NCBI RefSeq assembly: GCF_002198655.1
Contig: NZ_MWLN01000218.1
Location: 7,855-62,283 of the forward strand
DNA from: Kineosporia sp. A_224
GTDB lineage: Bacteria > Actinomycetota > Actinomycetes > Actinomycetales > Kineosporiaceae
Direction: 5' to 3'
DNA length: 54,429 nt
The translations under genes and the position numbers were made by a program. Below are positions 44,547 to 53,334 of the stretch, in pieces. The notes under the pieces were generated by a model that worked only from the letters and a program-made list of their open reading frames with translations, was not told the origin of the DNA and did no database searches. Position 1 is the stretch's first letter; every line of letters starts with the position of its first letter.

Positions 44547-46160
44547 GTCGACACCGTCACCGCCGCCACGCCCGGCGCCGTCGCCCGCGACGTCCTCGAC
44601 CAGGCGGCCCGGCGCCGCACGATCGCCGTCATCAGCCACCCGGACGCCGGCAAGTCGACGCTCACCGAGGCGCTCGCGCTGCACGCCGCCGTCATCGCGC
44701 GGGCCGGAGCGGTGCACGGCAAGGGCAGCCGGCACGGCACCGTCTCGGACTGGATGGAGATGGAGCGGGCCCGCGGCATCTCCATCACGTCGGCGGCGCT
44801 CCAGTTCGAGCACCACGGCGCGGTCGTCAACCTCGTCGACACCCCGGGCCACGCGGACTTCTCCGAGGACACCTACCGGGTGCTCGCCGCTGTCGACGCC
44901 GCGATCATGCTGCTCGACGCCGCCAAGGGCCTGGAGCCGCAGACGCTCAAGCTCTTCGAGGTCTGCCGGCACCGCAACCTGCCCGTGCTCACCGTCATCA
45001 ACAAGTGGGACCGGCCGGGCCTCGACGCGCTCGCGCTCATGGACGAGATCGAGAACACCATCGGGCTGAAGCCCACCCCGCTGACGTGGCCGGTGGGGAT
45101 CGCGGGCGACTTCCGCGGCGTCCTCGACCGGCGCACCGGCGGCTACACGCGCTTCGACCGGACGGCGGGCGGCGCGACCGTGGCTCCCGAGGAGCACCTC
45201 ACGCCGGAGCAGGCGGAGCAGGTCGAGGGCGACGCCTGGACGACGGCGGTCGAGGAGAGCGACCTGCTCGCGGCGTCCGGCGCCGACCACGACCAGGAGA
45301 CCTTTCTCGCGGCCCGGACGACACCGGTGCTCTTCGCGTCGGCGGTGCAGAACTTCGGCGTCGGCCGGGTGCTCGACACCGTCGTCGAGGTCGGCCCGGC
45401 GCCGACGCCGCGCGAGCTCGTGACCGGCGGCGCGCGGCCGGTCGAGGCGCCGTTCAGCGCCGTCGTCTTCAAGGTGCAGGCCGGCATGGACGCCGCGCAC
45501 CGCGACCGGCTCGCCTACGCCCGGGTCTGCTCGGGCGTCTTCGAGCGCGGCATGGTCGTCGTCCACGCGACGTCGGGGCGGCCGTTCCACACCAAGTACG
45601 CCCACGCCGTGTTCGGCCGCGAGCGGACGACGATCGAGACCGCCTACCCCGGGGACGTCGTGGGCCTGGTCAACGCCGGCAACCTGCGGCCGGGGGACAC
45701 CCTGCACGTCGGGGCGAAGCTCGAGTTCCCGCCGATCCCGTCGTTCGCGCCGGAGCACTTCGCCGTCGTCCGGGCCCGGGACACCTCGCGCGCCAAGCAG
45801 TTCCGCCGCGGGATCGAGCAGCTCGACCAGGAGGGCGTGGTCCAGGTGCTGCGCTCGGACCTGCGCGGTGACCAGGCGCCGGTGCTCGCCGCCGTCGGGC
45901 CGATGCAGTTCGAGGTCGCGACGTACCGGCTCGAGCACGAGTTCGGCGCGAAGGTCATGCTCGACCAGCTCGACTACGGGCTCGCCCGGCGCACCGACGC
46001 CTCCGCCCCGGCGGCGCTGCGCGGCGTCCGCGGCGTCGAGGTGCTCACCCGCTCGGACGGCGAGGTGCTGGCCCTGTTCGTCGACCGCTGGCGGCTCGGC
46101 ACGGTCGTCAAGGAGAACCCGGACCTGCTGCTCGAGCCGTTGGTCGGGGCACGGGTCTGA
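44547..46160 (+). CDS. prfC: Peptide chain release factor 3 (start codon appears to be GTC)
   Basis: RF3 is the GTPase that removes RF1/RF2 from the ribosome after termination. Motifs: [14 protein letters not shown] (P-loop, ~residues 29-42), [39 protein letters not shown], and the C-terminal domains to [10 protein letters not shown]. From 44547 the length is 537 residues, close to E. coli RF3 (529). The problem is the start. The in-frame stop at 44463 bounds the frame, and no ATG, GTG or TTG occurs before GTG 44712, which would remove the P-loop. GAGGAG (44535-44540) sits 6 bases before GTC 44547, exactly where a start codon belongs. A non-canonical GTC start, a CTG at 44511, or a single-base sequence error are the options. 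Confidence 0.88.
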   Translation, partial: VDTVTAATPGAVARDVLDQAARRRTIAVISHPDAGKSTLTEALALHAAVIARAGAVHGKGSRHGTVSDWMEMERARGISITSAALQFEHHGAVVNLVDTPGHADFSEDTYRVLAAVDAAIMLLDAAKGLEPQTLKLFEVCRHRNLPVLTVINKWDRPGLDALALMDEIENTIGLKPTPLTWPVGIAGDFRGVLDRRTGGYTRFDRTAGGATVAPEEHLTPEQAEQVEGDAWTTAVEESDLLAASGADHDQETFLAARTTPVLFASAVQNFGVGRVLDTVVEVGPAPTPRELVTGGARPVEAPFSAVVFKVQAGMDAAHRDRLAYARVCSGVFERGMVVVHATSGRPFHTKYAHAVFGRERTTIETAYPGDVVGLVNAGNLRPGDTLHVGAKLEFPPIPSFAPEHFAVVRARDTSRAKQFRRGIEQLDQEGVVQVLRSDLRGDQAPVLAAVGPMQFEVATYRLEHEFGAKVMLDQLDYGLARRTDASAPAALRGVRGVEVLTRSDGEVLALFVDRWRLGTVVKENPDLLLEPLVGARV

Positions 46161-46216
46161 GGTTCCGGCCGGCTCCCGGGCCCGAAACCCTGGTGAGACG
46201 ACGCCGTCCCGGGCGG

Positions 46217-46222
46217 CACAAT
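46217..46222 (+). promoter_or_regulatory. -10 element of a likely leaderless promoter (ABC-F gene)
   Basis: CACAAT ends 7 bases before ATG 46230, with no ribosome binding site. An earlier ATG at 46221 overlaps the hexamer and is therefore less likely. Confidence 0.45.
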
Positions 46223-46229
46223 GACGGCC

Positions 46230-47912
46230 ATGGGCCATGTCGACGTCAACGCGGTGTCCTTCACCCTCCCCGACGGCCGGCCCCTCCTGGACGAGGTGAC
46301 GTTCCGGGTCGCTGACGGCACGACCACGGCGCTCATCGGCCCGAACGGGACGGGCAAGACGACGCTGCTGCGCATCGTCGCGGGCGACCTCGACGCCCAC
46401 GGCGGGGCCGTGGGCCGCAGCGGCGGGCTCGGCGTCATGCGGCAGTTCGTCGGCTCCGTGCGGGACTCCTCCACCGTGCGCGACCTGCTCGTGAGCGTCG
46501 CGCCGCCCCGGGTCCGCGGTGCCGCGCAGGCGCTCGACGCCGCCGAGCTCGCGATGATGGAGTCGGACGACGAACCCACCCAGATGCGGTACGCCCAGAC
46601 GCTGTCGGACTGGGCGGACGCCGGCGGCTACGAGATCGAGACCCTCTGGGACGTCGTGACGACGGCCGCGCTCGGCGTCCCGTTCGAGAAGGCGCAGTGG
46701 CGCGAGGTGCGGACCCTGTCGGGCGGCGAGCAGAAGCGGGTCGTCCTCGAGGCGCTGCTGCGCGGTCCGGACGAGGTGCTGCTGCTCGACGAGCCGGACA
46801 ACTACCTCGACGTGCCCGGCAAGCGGTGGCTCGAGGAGCAGCTCGCCGCGACGCCGAAGACCGTGCTGCTCGTCTCGCACGACCGCGAGCTCCTCAGCCG
46901 GGCCGCCGACCGGATCGTCACGCTCGAGCCCGGAGCGGTGGGTGCGACGACCTGGGTGCACGGCGGCGGCTTCGCGACGTACCACGACGCCCGCGCCGAC
47001 CGGAACTCCCGGCTCGAGGAGCTGCGCCGGCGCTGGGACGAGGAGCACGTCAAGATCAAGACGCTCGTGCAGACGCTCAAGGTCAAGGCGAAGTACAACG
47101 ACGGGATGTCGTCGCGGTACCAGGCCGCCCTGACCCGGCTGGCGAAGTTCGAGGAGGCCGGCCCGCCGCAGGAGACCCCGCTCGAGCAGAAGGTGACGAT
47201 GCGGCTGCGCGGCGGGCGCACCGGTAAGCGCGCCGTCGTCTGCGAGGGGCTGGAGCTCTCCGGGCTCATGAAGCCGTTCGACCTCGAGGTGTGGTTCGGC
47301 GAGCGGGTCGGCGTGCTCGGCTCGAACGGCTCGGGCAAGTCGCACTTCCTCCGGCTGCTCGCGGCCGGTGGCTCCGACCCGGACGTCGAGCACCAGCCGG
47401 TCGACGAGCTGCCCGTGCCGCCCGTGAAGCACACGGGCCTGGCCCGGCTCGGGGCACGGGTGCGCCCGGGCTGGTTCGCCCAGACCCACGACCACCCCGA
47501 GCTCATGGGCCGCACCCTGCTGGAGATCCTGCACCGGGGCACCGACCACCGCGACGGCCTGCCCCGCGAGCCCGCGAGCCGGGCGCTCGACCGGTACGAG
47601 CTCGCCGCGGCCGCCGAGCAGACCTTCGACGTGCTCTCCGGCGGGCAGCAGGCGCGCTTCCAGATCCTCCTGCTGGAGCTGTCCGGGGCCACGATGCTCC
47701 TGCTCGACGAGCCGACGGACAACCTCGACCTGCACTCGGCCGAGGCGCTCGAGACCGGCCTGGCGGCCTTCGAGGGGACCGTGCTCGCGGTGACGCACGA
47801 CCGGTGGTTCGCGCGGTCCTTCGACCGGTTCCTCGTGTTCGGCTCCGACGGGCGGGTCTACGAGAGCGACGGGCCCGTCTGGGACGAGACCCGCGTCGTC
47901 CGGGAGCGCTGA
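46230..47912 (+). CDS. ABC-F family ATPase
   Basis: This 560-residue soluble protein has two ABC ATPase domains and no membrane segments, typical of ABC-F translation factors and antibiotic-resistance proteins acting on the ribosomal E site. Domain 1: GPNGTGKTT (~residues 37-45), LSGGEQKRVVLEALL, VLLLDEPDNYLDV and VSHDREL. A charged interdomain linker follows (RRRWDEEHVKIKTLVQTLKV onward). Domain 2: GSNGSGKSH (~residue 365, His instead of the usual Thr), LSGGQQARFQILLLEL, MLLLDEPTDNLDL and VTHDRWF. Which ribosome-related role it has cannot be told. The start is discussed under its -10 element; ATG 46221 would add 3 residues. Confidence 0.92.
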   Translation: MGHVDVNAVSFTLPDGRPLLDEVTFRVADGTTTALIGPNGTGKTTLLRIVAGDLDAHGGAVGRSGGLGVMRQFVGSVRDSSTVRDLLVSVAPPRVRGAAQALDAAELAMMESDDEPTQMRYAQTLSDWADAGGYEIETLWDVVTTAALGVPFEKAQWREVRTLSGGEQKRVVLEALLRGPDEVLLLDEPDNYLDVPGKRWLEEQLAATPKTVLLVSHDRELLSRAADRIVTLEPGAVGATTWVHGGGFATYHDARADRNSRLEELRRRWDEEHVKIKTLVQTLKVKAKYNDGMSSRYQAALTRLAKFEEAGPPQETPLEQKVTMRLRGGRTGKRAVVCEGLELSGLMKPFDLEVWFGERVGVLGSNGSGKSHFLRLLAAGGSDPDVEHQPVDELPVPPVKHTGLARLGARVRPGWFAQTHDHPELMGRTLLEILHRGTDHRDGLPREPASRALDRYELAAAAEQTFDVLSGGQQARFQILLLELSGATMLLLDEPTDNLDLHSAEALETGLAAFEGTVLAVTHDRWFARSFDRFLVFGSDGRVYESDGPVWDETRVVRER

Positions 47913-47979
47913 CGCCGCCGGTCGCACCGGGTGACCCGTCGTCCGGATGGCGGGTCGCGCATCTCACGCTCCGGACGGG

Positions 47980-48009
47980 CGGACAACAGGGCGACCGGCC
48001 ACCTACCGT
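47980..48009 (+). promoter_or_regulatory. Leaderless promoter of the homocysteine methyltransferase gene
   Basis: CGGACA (47980-47985), an 18-base spacer and TACCGT (48004-48009); the ATG at 48017 is 7 bases after the -10. No Shine-Dalgarno site was seen. Confidence 0.6.
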
Positions 48010-48016
48010 GGAACGC

Positions 48017-48910
48017 ATGGCGACCCTTGGTGACCTGCTGGCGGCGAACGGCGTCCTCGTCCTCGACGGGGCGATGGGCACGATGCTCCAGGCCGCGGGC
48101 CTCGACGACGGCGGTGCGCCGGAGCTGTGGAACGTGGAGCGCCCGGACGCCGTCCGCTCGATCCACGAGGCGTACCTCAAGGCCGGGGCCCGGCTCGTCA
48201 CGACGAACACCTTCGGCGGCACCCGCCCGCGCCTGGACATGCACGGCCTCGGCGACCGCGTCGTCGAGCTCAACGCCGCCGCGGCCCGGCTCGCCCGTGA
48301 GGCCGCGGAGCCCTACGGGGCGCTCGTCGCCGGGGACCTCGGCCCGCTCGGCGAGCTGCTCGAGCCGCTCGGTGCCCTGAGCCCCGACGCCGCGCAGGCC
48401 CTGTTCGCCGAGCAGGTCCGCGGGCTCGTCGAGGGCGGCATCGACCTCGTGCTCGTCGAGACGATGAGCGACCTCGGCGAGGTCGGGACGGCGGTGAAGG
48501 CGGCGCAGCAGGTCGCCGCCGAGACCGGCCGCGAGCTGCCCGTCGTCGTCACGCTCTCGTTCGACACCAAGGGCCGCACCATGTTCGGGGTCACGCCCGC
48601 CGCCGCGGTGACGACGCTCGCCGCGCTCGGGGTCGCCGGGGTCGGCGGCAACTGCGGCCGCGGGCCCGAGGAGATGGAGGCGGTCGCGGAGGCGATGGCC
48701 GCCGTCCGGCCCGAGGGCCTGCTCCTCGTCGCGCAGTCGAACGCGGGCCTGCCGGTGCTCGTCGGCGACCGCTTCGAGTACACCGCGGGTCCCGAGGTCA
48801 TGGCCGAGCACACCCTGCGGCTGCGGGCGCTCGGCGTCGACCTCGTCGGTGCCTGCTGCGGCTCGACGCCGGACCACGTCAGGGCGATCAGCGAGGCACT
48901 GGCGGGGTGA
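48017..48910 (+). CDS. Homocysteine S-methyltransferase family protein
   Basis: This 297-residue zinc-dependent methyltransferase has a TIM-barrel pattern: VLVLDGAMGTMLQAAGLDDG at the N-terminus, TTNTFGGTRPRL, VLVETMSDLGEVGTAVKAAQ, and the zinc cysteines in GGNCGRGPEEME (~residue 210) and ACCGSTPDHVRAI (~residue 280). The family moves a methyl group from betaine, S-methylmethionine or methylcobalamin onto homocysteine; the donor here is unknown. The start is ATG 48017, probably leaderless; in-frame GTG 48008 is possible. Its stop overlaps the serpin-like start in a GTGA. Confidence 0.88.
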   Translation: MATLGDLLAANGVLVLDGAMGTMLQAAGLDDGGAPELWNVERPDAVRSIHEAYLKAGARLVTTNTFGGTRPRLDMHGLGDRVVELNAAAARLAREAAEPYGALVAGDLGPLGELLEPLGALSPDAAQALFAEQVRGLVEGGIDLVLVETMSDLGEVGTAVKAAQQVAAETGRELPVVVTLSFDTKGRTMFGVTPAAAVTTLAALGVAGVGGNCGRGPEEMEAVAEAMAAVRPEGLLLVAQSNAGLPVLVGDRFEYTAGPEVMAEHTLRLRALGVDLVGACCGSTPDHVRAISEALAG

Positions 48911-50157
48911 CGACGGACGGGCCGCGCACGGTACGCGAGGCGGTCGCCCGGTACGCGGCGCGCTTCCATGCGGCGGCGCCCGCCGGGCAGCACGTCGTCT
49001 CGCCGCTCGGTGCCTGGGTGCTGCTCGCGCTGCTCGCGCCGGCCGCCGAAGGTGTTGCGCGGGAACGGCTCGAGGACGTGCTGGGGCTCGACGCGGGCGC
49101 GGTGGCGGACGCCGTCGATGCGCTCCTCGACCGGCCGCACCCCGCGGTCGCGTCGGCGCTCGCCCTCTGGACGGCGGCCGGGCTCGAGCGGCCGCGGTAC
49201 GAGGAGTGGGCGGCCGGGCTGCCCGCGGCGCTGACCCGCGGCCCGATCCCGGAGCAGGCCGGGCTCGACGACTGGGCCCGGGAGCACACGCTCGGGCTGA
49301 TCGAACGCTTCCCGGTGAGGCTCGAGCCGGACACCGTCTCGGTGCTCGCGTCGGCGCTCGCGACGCGGGTGCAGTGGAGCACCCCGTTCGACGTCGTGCC
49401 GTCCGACCGGCTCGGCGGCCCGTGGGCGGGCGCCGTCGAACGCGTTCTGCAGACACCGGAGCACGGGCACCGCGTCGCGGTGGTTGACGACGTGTCCGGG
49501 CCCGTGGGCGTGCACGTCGCGGTGAGCGAGGACGGCAGCCTGGTCGTCCTCTCCGCCGTCGCGGACGACGGGGTCCCGCGGGACACCGTCCTTCGGGTCG
49601 CGCACACCCTCGCCGTCCGCGCCGCGACGGCGGACGCGGGCGACCTGCTGTTGGACGCCGTCGACCCCTTCGACCTACCGCTGGGGGCGGGGCACGCGTG
49701 GACCGTCACCGAGGGCCTCGGCTTCGTCCCCGGCGGGGGAGACCGAGCCGCCCGGACGACCGGGCTGCTGCCGGCCTGGGAGGCCTCGACGGAGCTCGAC
49801 CTCATGGCCGACGAGCGGCTCGGGGCGCGTTCTGCCGCAGACATTGTCCTCGATCTGCTCCGCCCGCTGCCCGCACCGAGGGCGGACGCCCGGCAGGTCG
49901 CGGTGGCGCGGTACACGTCAGCGGGGTTCGAGGCCGCCGCGGTGACCGCGATGGCCTTCATGGCGGGCGCGATGATGCCCCGGGAGGGCTTGTTGCGCCG
50001 GGTCGAGGTGCGGTTCGCCCGGCCCTACGCGGTGGTCGCGGTGGCCAAGGACTTCGACGCGGACGTCCCTGGCGCCTGGCACGGCGTCCCGGTGTTCAGC
50101 GCCTGGGTCGAGGAGCCCGCGGAGGCGTTCGCGCCGGAGCACGAGGCGTGGGGCTGA
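48907..50157 (+). CDS. Serpin-like protein
   Basis: This 416-residue protein has serpin-type landmarks: HVVSPLGAWVLLALLAPAAEG (the SPLSIS-like helix B start), WASALATRVQWSTPF-type strand residues (LASALATRVQWSTPFDVV), a hinge-like SAGFEAAAVTAMA and the C-terminal VEVRFARPYAVVAV with GVPVFSAWVEEP. Serpins trap proteases through the reactive loop after the hinge (here AFMAGAMMPREG). There is no signal peptide, so it should be cytoplasmic, which is unusual for a protease inhibitor. The reactive function is uncertain because several strands are divergent. It starts at GTG 48907 in a GTGA overlap with the methyltransferase, so it is likely coupled to it. Confidence 0.72.
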   Translation: MTTDGPRTVREAVARYAARFHAAAPAGQHVVSPLGAWVLLALLAPAAEGVARERLEDVLGLDAGAVADAVDALLDRPHPAVASALALWTAAGLERPRYEEWAAGLPAALTRGPIPEQAGLDDWAREHTLGLIERFPVRLEPDTVSVLASALATRVQWSTPFDVVPSDRLGGPWAGAVERVLQTPEHGHRVAVVDDVSGPVGVHVAVSEDGSLVVLSAVADDGVPRDTVLRVAHTLAVRAATADAGDLLLDAVDPFDLPLGAGHAWTVTEGLGFVPGGGDRAARTTGLLPAWEASTELDLMADERLGARSAADIVLDLLRPLPAPRADARQVAVARYTSAGFEAAAVTAMAFMAGAMMPREGLLRRVEVRFARPYAVVAVAKDFDADVPGAWHGVPVFSAWVEEPAEAFAPEHEAWG

Positions 50158-50163
50158 CGCCCG

Positions 50164-50418
50164 CTACTCCAGCACGGTGGTGATGAGGACGTCCGGCCCG
50201 AGGGTCTGCAGGCCCAGGTCGAGCTCCTCGCGGACGTCGTCCACGGTGTCGTCGTGCCCGAGCACCTCGGGGACGTCGTTGCTCACCTCGAGCTGGTCGA
50301 GCAGGTCGTAGGCCCCGCCGAGCGTCGACGCGCCCAGGGACTGCGCCCAGCGCAACGTGTTCCGGGCGCTCGTCGACGGGTCGAACGCGTCCCAGGGGTC
50401 GCTCACGGACCCATCCAA
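50164..50418 (-). CDS. Small acidic protein of unknown function
   Basis: This 84-residue acidic protein (MDGSVSDPWDAFDPSTSARN ... LGLQTLGPDVLITTVLE) has no recognised domain. It contains one helix-rich middle part (SLGASTLGGAYDLLDQLEV). It starts 28 bases after the sthA stop on the same strand and converges with the serpin-like gene. GTG 50406 is an alternative start four residues in. It is probably a real gene because of strand, spacing and G/C-ending codons, but evidence is modest. Confidence 0.55.
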   Translation of the reverse strand: MDGSVSDPWDAFDPSTSARNTLRWAQSLGASTLGGAYDLLDQLEVSNDVPEVLGHDDTVDDVREELDLGLQTLGPDVLITTVLE

Positions 50419-50446
50419 CCAGGTGCGTCGCCGGCCGAACGGCCGC

Positions 50447-51871
50447 TCAGAGCCCGAAGCGCGCCACCGCGCGCATCTTGTTCACCGCGTCGAGGGCCGC
50501 GACCTTGTACGCCTCGGAGAGCGTCGGGTAGTTGAAGACGGTGTCGACGAGCTGGTCGACCGTCCCGTCGCAGGTCATGATCGCCTGCCCGAGGTGGACG
50601 AGCTCGGTGGCGTGCGAGCCGAAGACGTGGACGCCGAGCAGCCGACGGGAGGTCGTCGAGACGAGCAGCTTGAGCATCCCGTAGGAGTCGCCGATGATCT
50701 GGCCGCGCGCGAGCTCGCGGTAGCGCGAGATGCCGACCTCGTACGGCACCGACGTGCTCGTCAGCTCGTCCTCGGTCTGCCCGCAGTAGGAGATCTCGGG
50801 GATCGTGTAGATCCCGATGGGCTGCAGCGCCACCAACGAGTTCGCCGGCTCGCCGCACGCGTGGTACGCCGCGAGCCGGCCCTGCTCCATCGACGTCGCG
50901 GCGAGCGCCGGGAAGCCGATGACGTCGCCGACGGCGTAGATGTGCGGCACCGACGTCTGGAACGACGGGCCGACCTCGATCCGGCCGCGCTTGTCCGCCG
51001 TCAGCCCGGCCTTCTCCAGGTCGAGCTCGTCGGTGGCGCCCTGCCGGCCGGCCGAGTACATGACGGCGTCCGCGGGGATCCGCTTGCCGCTCGCGAGCGT
51101 CGTCACCGTGCCGCGGTCGTTGGCGACGACGCTCTCGACGGTCTCCCCGAACCGGAAGGTCACCGACAGGTCGCGCAGGTGGAACTTCAGCGCCTCCGTC
51201 ACCTCGGAGTCGCAGAAGTCGAGCATCCGGTCCCGCTGCTCGACGACGGTGACCCGGCAGCCGAGCGCCGCGAACATGGAGGCGTACTCGATCCCGATGA
51301 CGCCCGCGCCGACGACGACGAGCGAGCGCGGGATCTCGTCGAGGTGCAGGATCCCGTCGCTGTCGAGGATCCGCCGGTCGTCGAACTGGATCGTCGGCGG
51401 GTGCGCCGGGCTGGTGCCGGTCGCGATGACGACCCGGTCGGCGCTGACGAGCCGCTCGCCGTCGTGCTCGGCGCGGACGGCGACCGTGTGCGGGTCGACG
51501 AAGCGGCCCGTGCCGTGGACGAGGTCGACCCCGTTGCGGAAGAGCTGGGACCGGACGACCTCGATCTCGCGGCCGATGACGTGCTGCGTGCGCGCCGTGA
51601 GGTCGCCGATCGCGATGTCGTCCTTGACCCGGTAGTTCTGCCCGTACATCTCCCGCTGATTGAGGCCGGTGAGGTAGAGCACGGCCTCGCGCAGGGTCTT
51701 GCTCGGGATCGTGCCCGTGTTGATGCACACCCCGCCGACCATGGACCGGCGCTCGACGACCGCCGCCCGCCGTCCGAGCTTGGCGGCGGCGATGGCCGCC
51801 TTCTGCCCGCCCGGCCCGGACCCGAGCACGAGGAGGTCGTAGTCGTACGGGGACGAGGGCTGTGCTGGCAT
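50447..51871 (-). CDS. sthA: Soluble pyridine nucleotide transhydrogenase (copy 1)
   Basis: SthA is an FAD enzyme that moves hydride between NADPH and NAD+ in the cytoplasm. The 474 residues contain the FAD site [20 protein letters not shown], the motif [20 protein letters not shown] where the second redox cysteine of dihydrolipoamide dehydrogenases is Thr54 (as expected for SthA), the NAD(P) site [33 protein letters not shown], and the C-terminal dimer interface with [23 protein letters not shown] 51871-51869 has a GGGGAG site 6 bases upstream. A close second copy lies upstream on the same strand. Confidence 0.93.
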   Translation of the reverse strand: MPAQPSSPYDYDLLVLGSGPGGQKAAIAAAKLGRRAAVVERRSMVGGVCINTGTIPSKTLREAVLYLTGLNQREMYGQNYRVKDDIAIGDLTARTQHVIGREIEVVRSQLFRNGVDLVHGTGRFVDPHTVAVRAEHDGERLVSADRVVIATGTSPAHPPTIQFDDRRILDSDGILHLDEIPRSLVVVGAGVIGIEYASMFAALGCRVTVVEQRDRMLDFCDSEVTEALKFHLRDLSVTFRFGETVESVVANDRGTVTTLASGKRIPADAVMYSAGRQGATDELDLEKAGLTADKRGRIEVGPSFQTSVPHIYAVGDVIGFPALAATSMEQGRLAAYHACGEPANSLVALQPIGIYTIPEISYCGQTEDELTSTSVPYEVGISRYRELARGQIIGDSYGMLKLLVSTTSRRLLGVHVFGSHATELVHLGQAIMTCDGTVDQLVDTVFNYPTLSEAYKVAALDAVNKMRAVARFGL

Positions 51872-51905
51872 CGCGACTCCCCGGGCAGGCGTGACGGCTG
51901 CGCCG

Positions 51906-51911
51906 ATCGTA
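51906..51911 (-). promoter_or_regulatory. -10 element upstream of sthA copy 1
   Basis: TACGAT on the minus strand is a good -10, giving a start near 51899 and a ~28-base leader with the GGGGAG site. No good -35 was seen. Confidence 0.45.
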
Positions 51912-51951
51912 CGCAGCCCGAGGTTGCGCGGGGGTGTCCGAACGCCGCAGG

Positions 51952-53322
51952 TCAGCCTGCGGGAGGTGCGCTCGAGGTCGGCGTCACGGCGTCGAACGCG
52001 CCGCCGCGGAACGCGTCGACGAAGAGTCGGTGGTCGCGTCGGGCCCGGTCGGCGTAGAGCCGGCCGAACTCGACCAGCTCGGCGACGAACACGTCCCCGC
52101 GGTCGCCGACCCCCTCCGCGACGGCGTGCTCGACGCTGAAGTCGACGATCTCCGAGTCGCTGTCGACGTCCGAGACGCAGTGGATCTTGGCGGTCGCACG
52201 GCCCAGCTGCTCGACGACGGCGGCCACCTCGTCGGGCTCGGTGATGTCGTCCCATTCGAGGTCCTGCTCGTAGGGGGAGTACTCCGAGACGACGAACCCG
52301 ACCGGCCCGTCGCCGCGGACGTCCAGCTCCGTCCACCCGAGGAACCGGTCCGCGTGCGCCTGGAGCGCACGCTGCGAGAGCGCCGTCCGGTGCCCGTGGT
52401 GGCGGAACCGACGGTCCTGCCGGGCTGTCTCGGGGACGGCGAGCACCGGCGCCGCGACGTTGCCCTGCTTCATGGTGAGGATCACGTCGTTGTCGAGGGC
52501 CTGGGTGAAGCCCTCGATGAGGAACGAGTACGCGGGCAGCCCCGCGCTGCCGATCCCGAGCCCGCTCTTGCCGACGACGTCGAGGACGTCGAACACGACG
52601 TCGTCCCGGCCGTGGCCGGGAAGGGTCGTGCGGTAGGCGTCGAAGGCCGCGCACGCCTGCTCGCGCTCGCCGTCCTCGAGGCGGCGCACCCCGCGGCGCT
52701 CGGTGAAGCGGCGGCGGTAGCCGTCGACGACGGTCTCGGCGTCGAGCAGGCCGACCCGGGTGCGCAGCTTCGCGCGGTGCAGCGCGTCGAGGACGGCGCC
52801 CTGCGCGGTGTCGAGCGTGAGCGCCCACCCGGTGTCGTCCTCGACCTGCGTGTAGTGCTGCACCTGGTCGAGGTAGCCGCGCGCGTACATCGCCGTGAGG
52901 TCGGCGATCGCGTCGTCCGGCAACGCCTTGCGCAGCCCGAGGAGGGCCAGGCTCGCGGCGAACCGCTGCAGGTCCCACGTCCAGTGCCCGAGGTAGGCCT
53001 CGTCGAAGTCGTTGACGTCGAAGACGAGGCGGCCCCCGGAGTCCAGGTAGGTGCCGAAGTTCTCCGCGTGGAGGTCGCCCTGGATCCACACCCGGGACCC
53101 CTGCTCGGTGACCCACGGGTCGTCGGCGTCGGCGAGGTCCGCGTAGAACACCGTCGCGCTGCCGCGGTAGAAGGCGAACGGGTCCGCCGCCATCTTGCGG
53201 AACTTGACCCGGAACGCGTCCGGGTCGGCATGCATGAGGTCCTCGAACGCCGTCGTGAGGACGGTTACGAGGTGCTCGGTCCGGCTGTCGTCGTCCGTGC
53301 TGGCGGCGGTCTCGGGGATCAC
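51952..53322 (-). CDS. DUF2252 family protein
   Basis: This 456-residue DUF2252 protein belongs to a family with a protein-kinase-like fold of unknown substrate. Signature segments: [54 protein letters not shown] and the later [27 protein letters not shown] and FDVNDFDE resemble the catalytic loop and metal-binding Asp of kinase-like enzymes. GTG 53322 lies only 9 bases after the sthA copy 2 stop, without a Shine-Dalgarno site. TAACGT, overlapping that stop, is 6 bases upstream, so it could be leaderless as well as co-transcribed. Confidence 0.88.
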   Translation of the reverse strand: MIPETAASTDDDSRTEHLVTVLTTAFEDLMHADPDAFRVKFRKMAADPFAFYRGSATVFYADLADADDPWVTEQGSRVWIQGDLHAENFGTYLDSGGRLVFDVNDFDEAYLGHWTWDLQRFAASLALLGLRKALPDDAIADLTAMYARGYLDQVQHYTQVEDDTGWALTLDTAQGAVLDALHRAKLRTRVGLLDAETVVDGYRRRFTERRGVRRLEDGEREQACAAFDAYRTTLPGHGRDDVVFDVLDVVGKSGLGIGSAGLPAYSFLIEGFTQALDNDVILTMKQGNVAAPVLAVPETARQDRRFRHHGHRTALSQRALQAHADRFLGWTELDVRGDGPVGFVVSEYSPYEQDLEWDDITEPDEVAAVVEQLGRATAKIHCVSDVDSDSEIVDFSVEHAVAEGVGDRGDVFVAELVEFGRLYADRARRDHRLFVDAFRGGAFDAVTPTSSAPPAG

Positions 53323-53328
53323 CCGGTG

Positions 53329-53334
53329 ACGTTA
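53329..53334 (-). promoter_or_regulatory. -10-like element before the DUF2252 gene
   Basis: TAACGT on the minus strand ends 6 bases before GTG 53322 and includes the TAA stop of sthA copy 2. It fits the leaderless layout but could be chance. Confidence 0.35.

Noticed and set aside
50357-52057. 566-residue plus-strand frame opposite sthA copy 1
   Set aside because: It is antisense to a certain enzyme gene and has repeating Arg/Asp/Glu/Val shadow composition.
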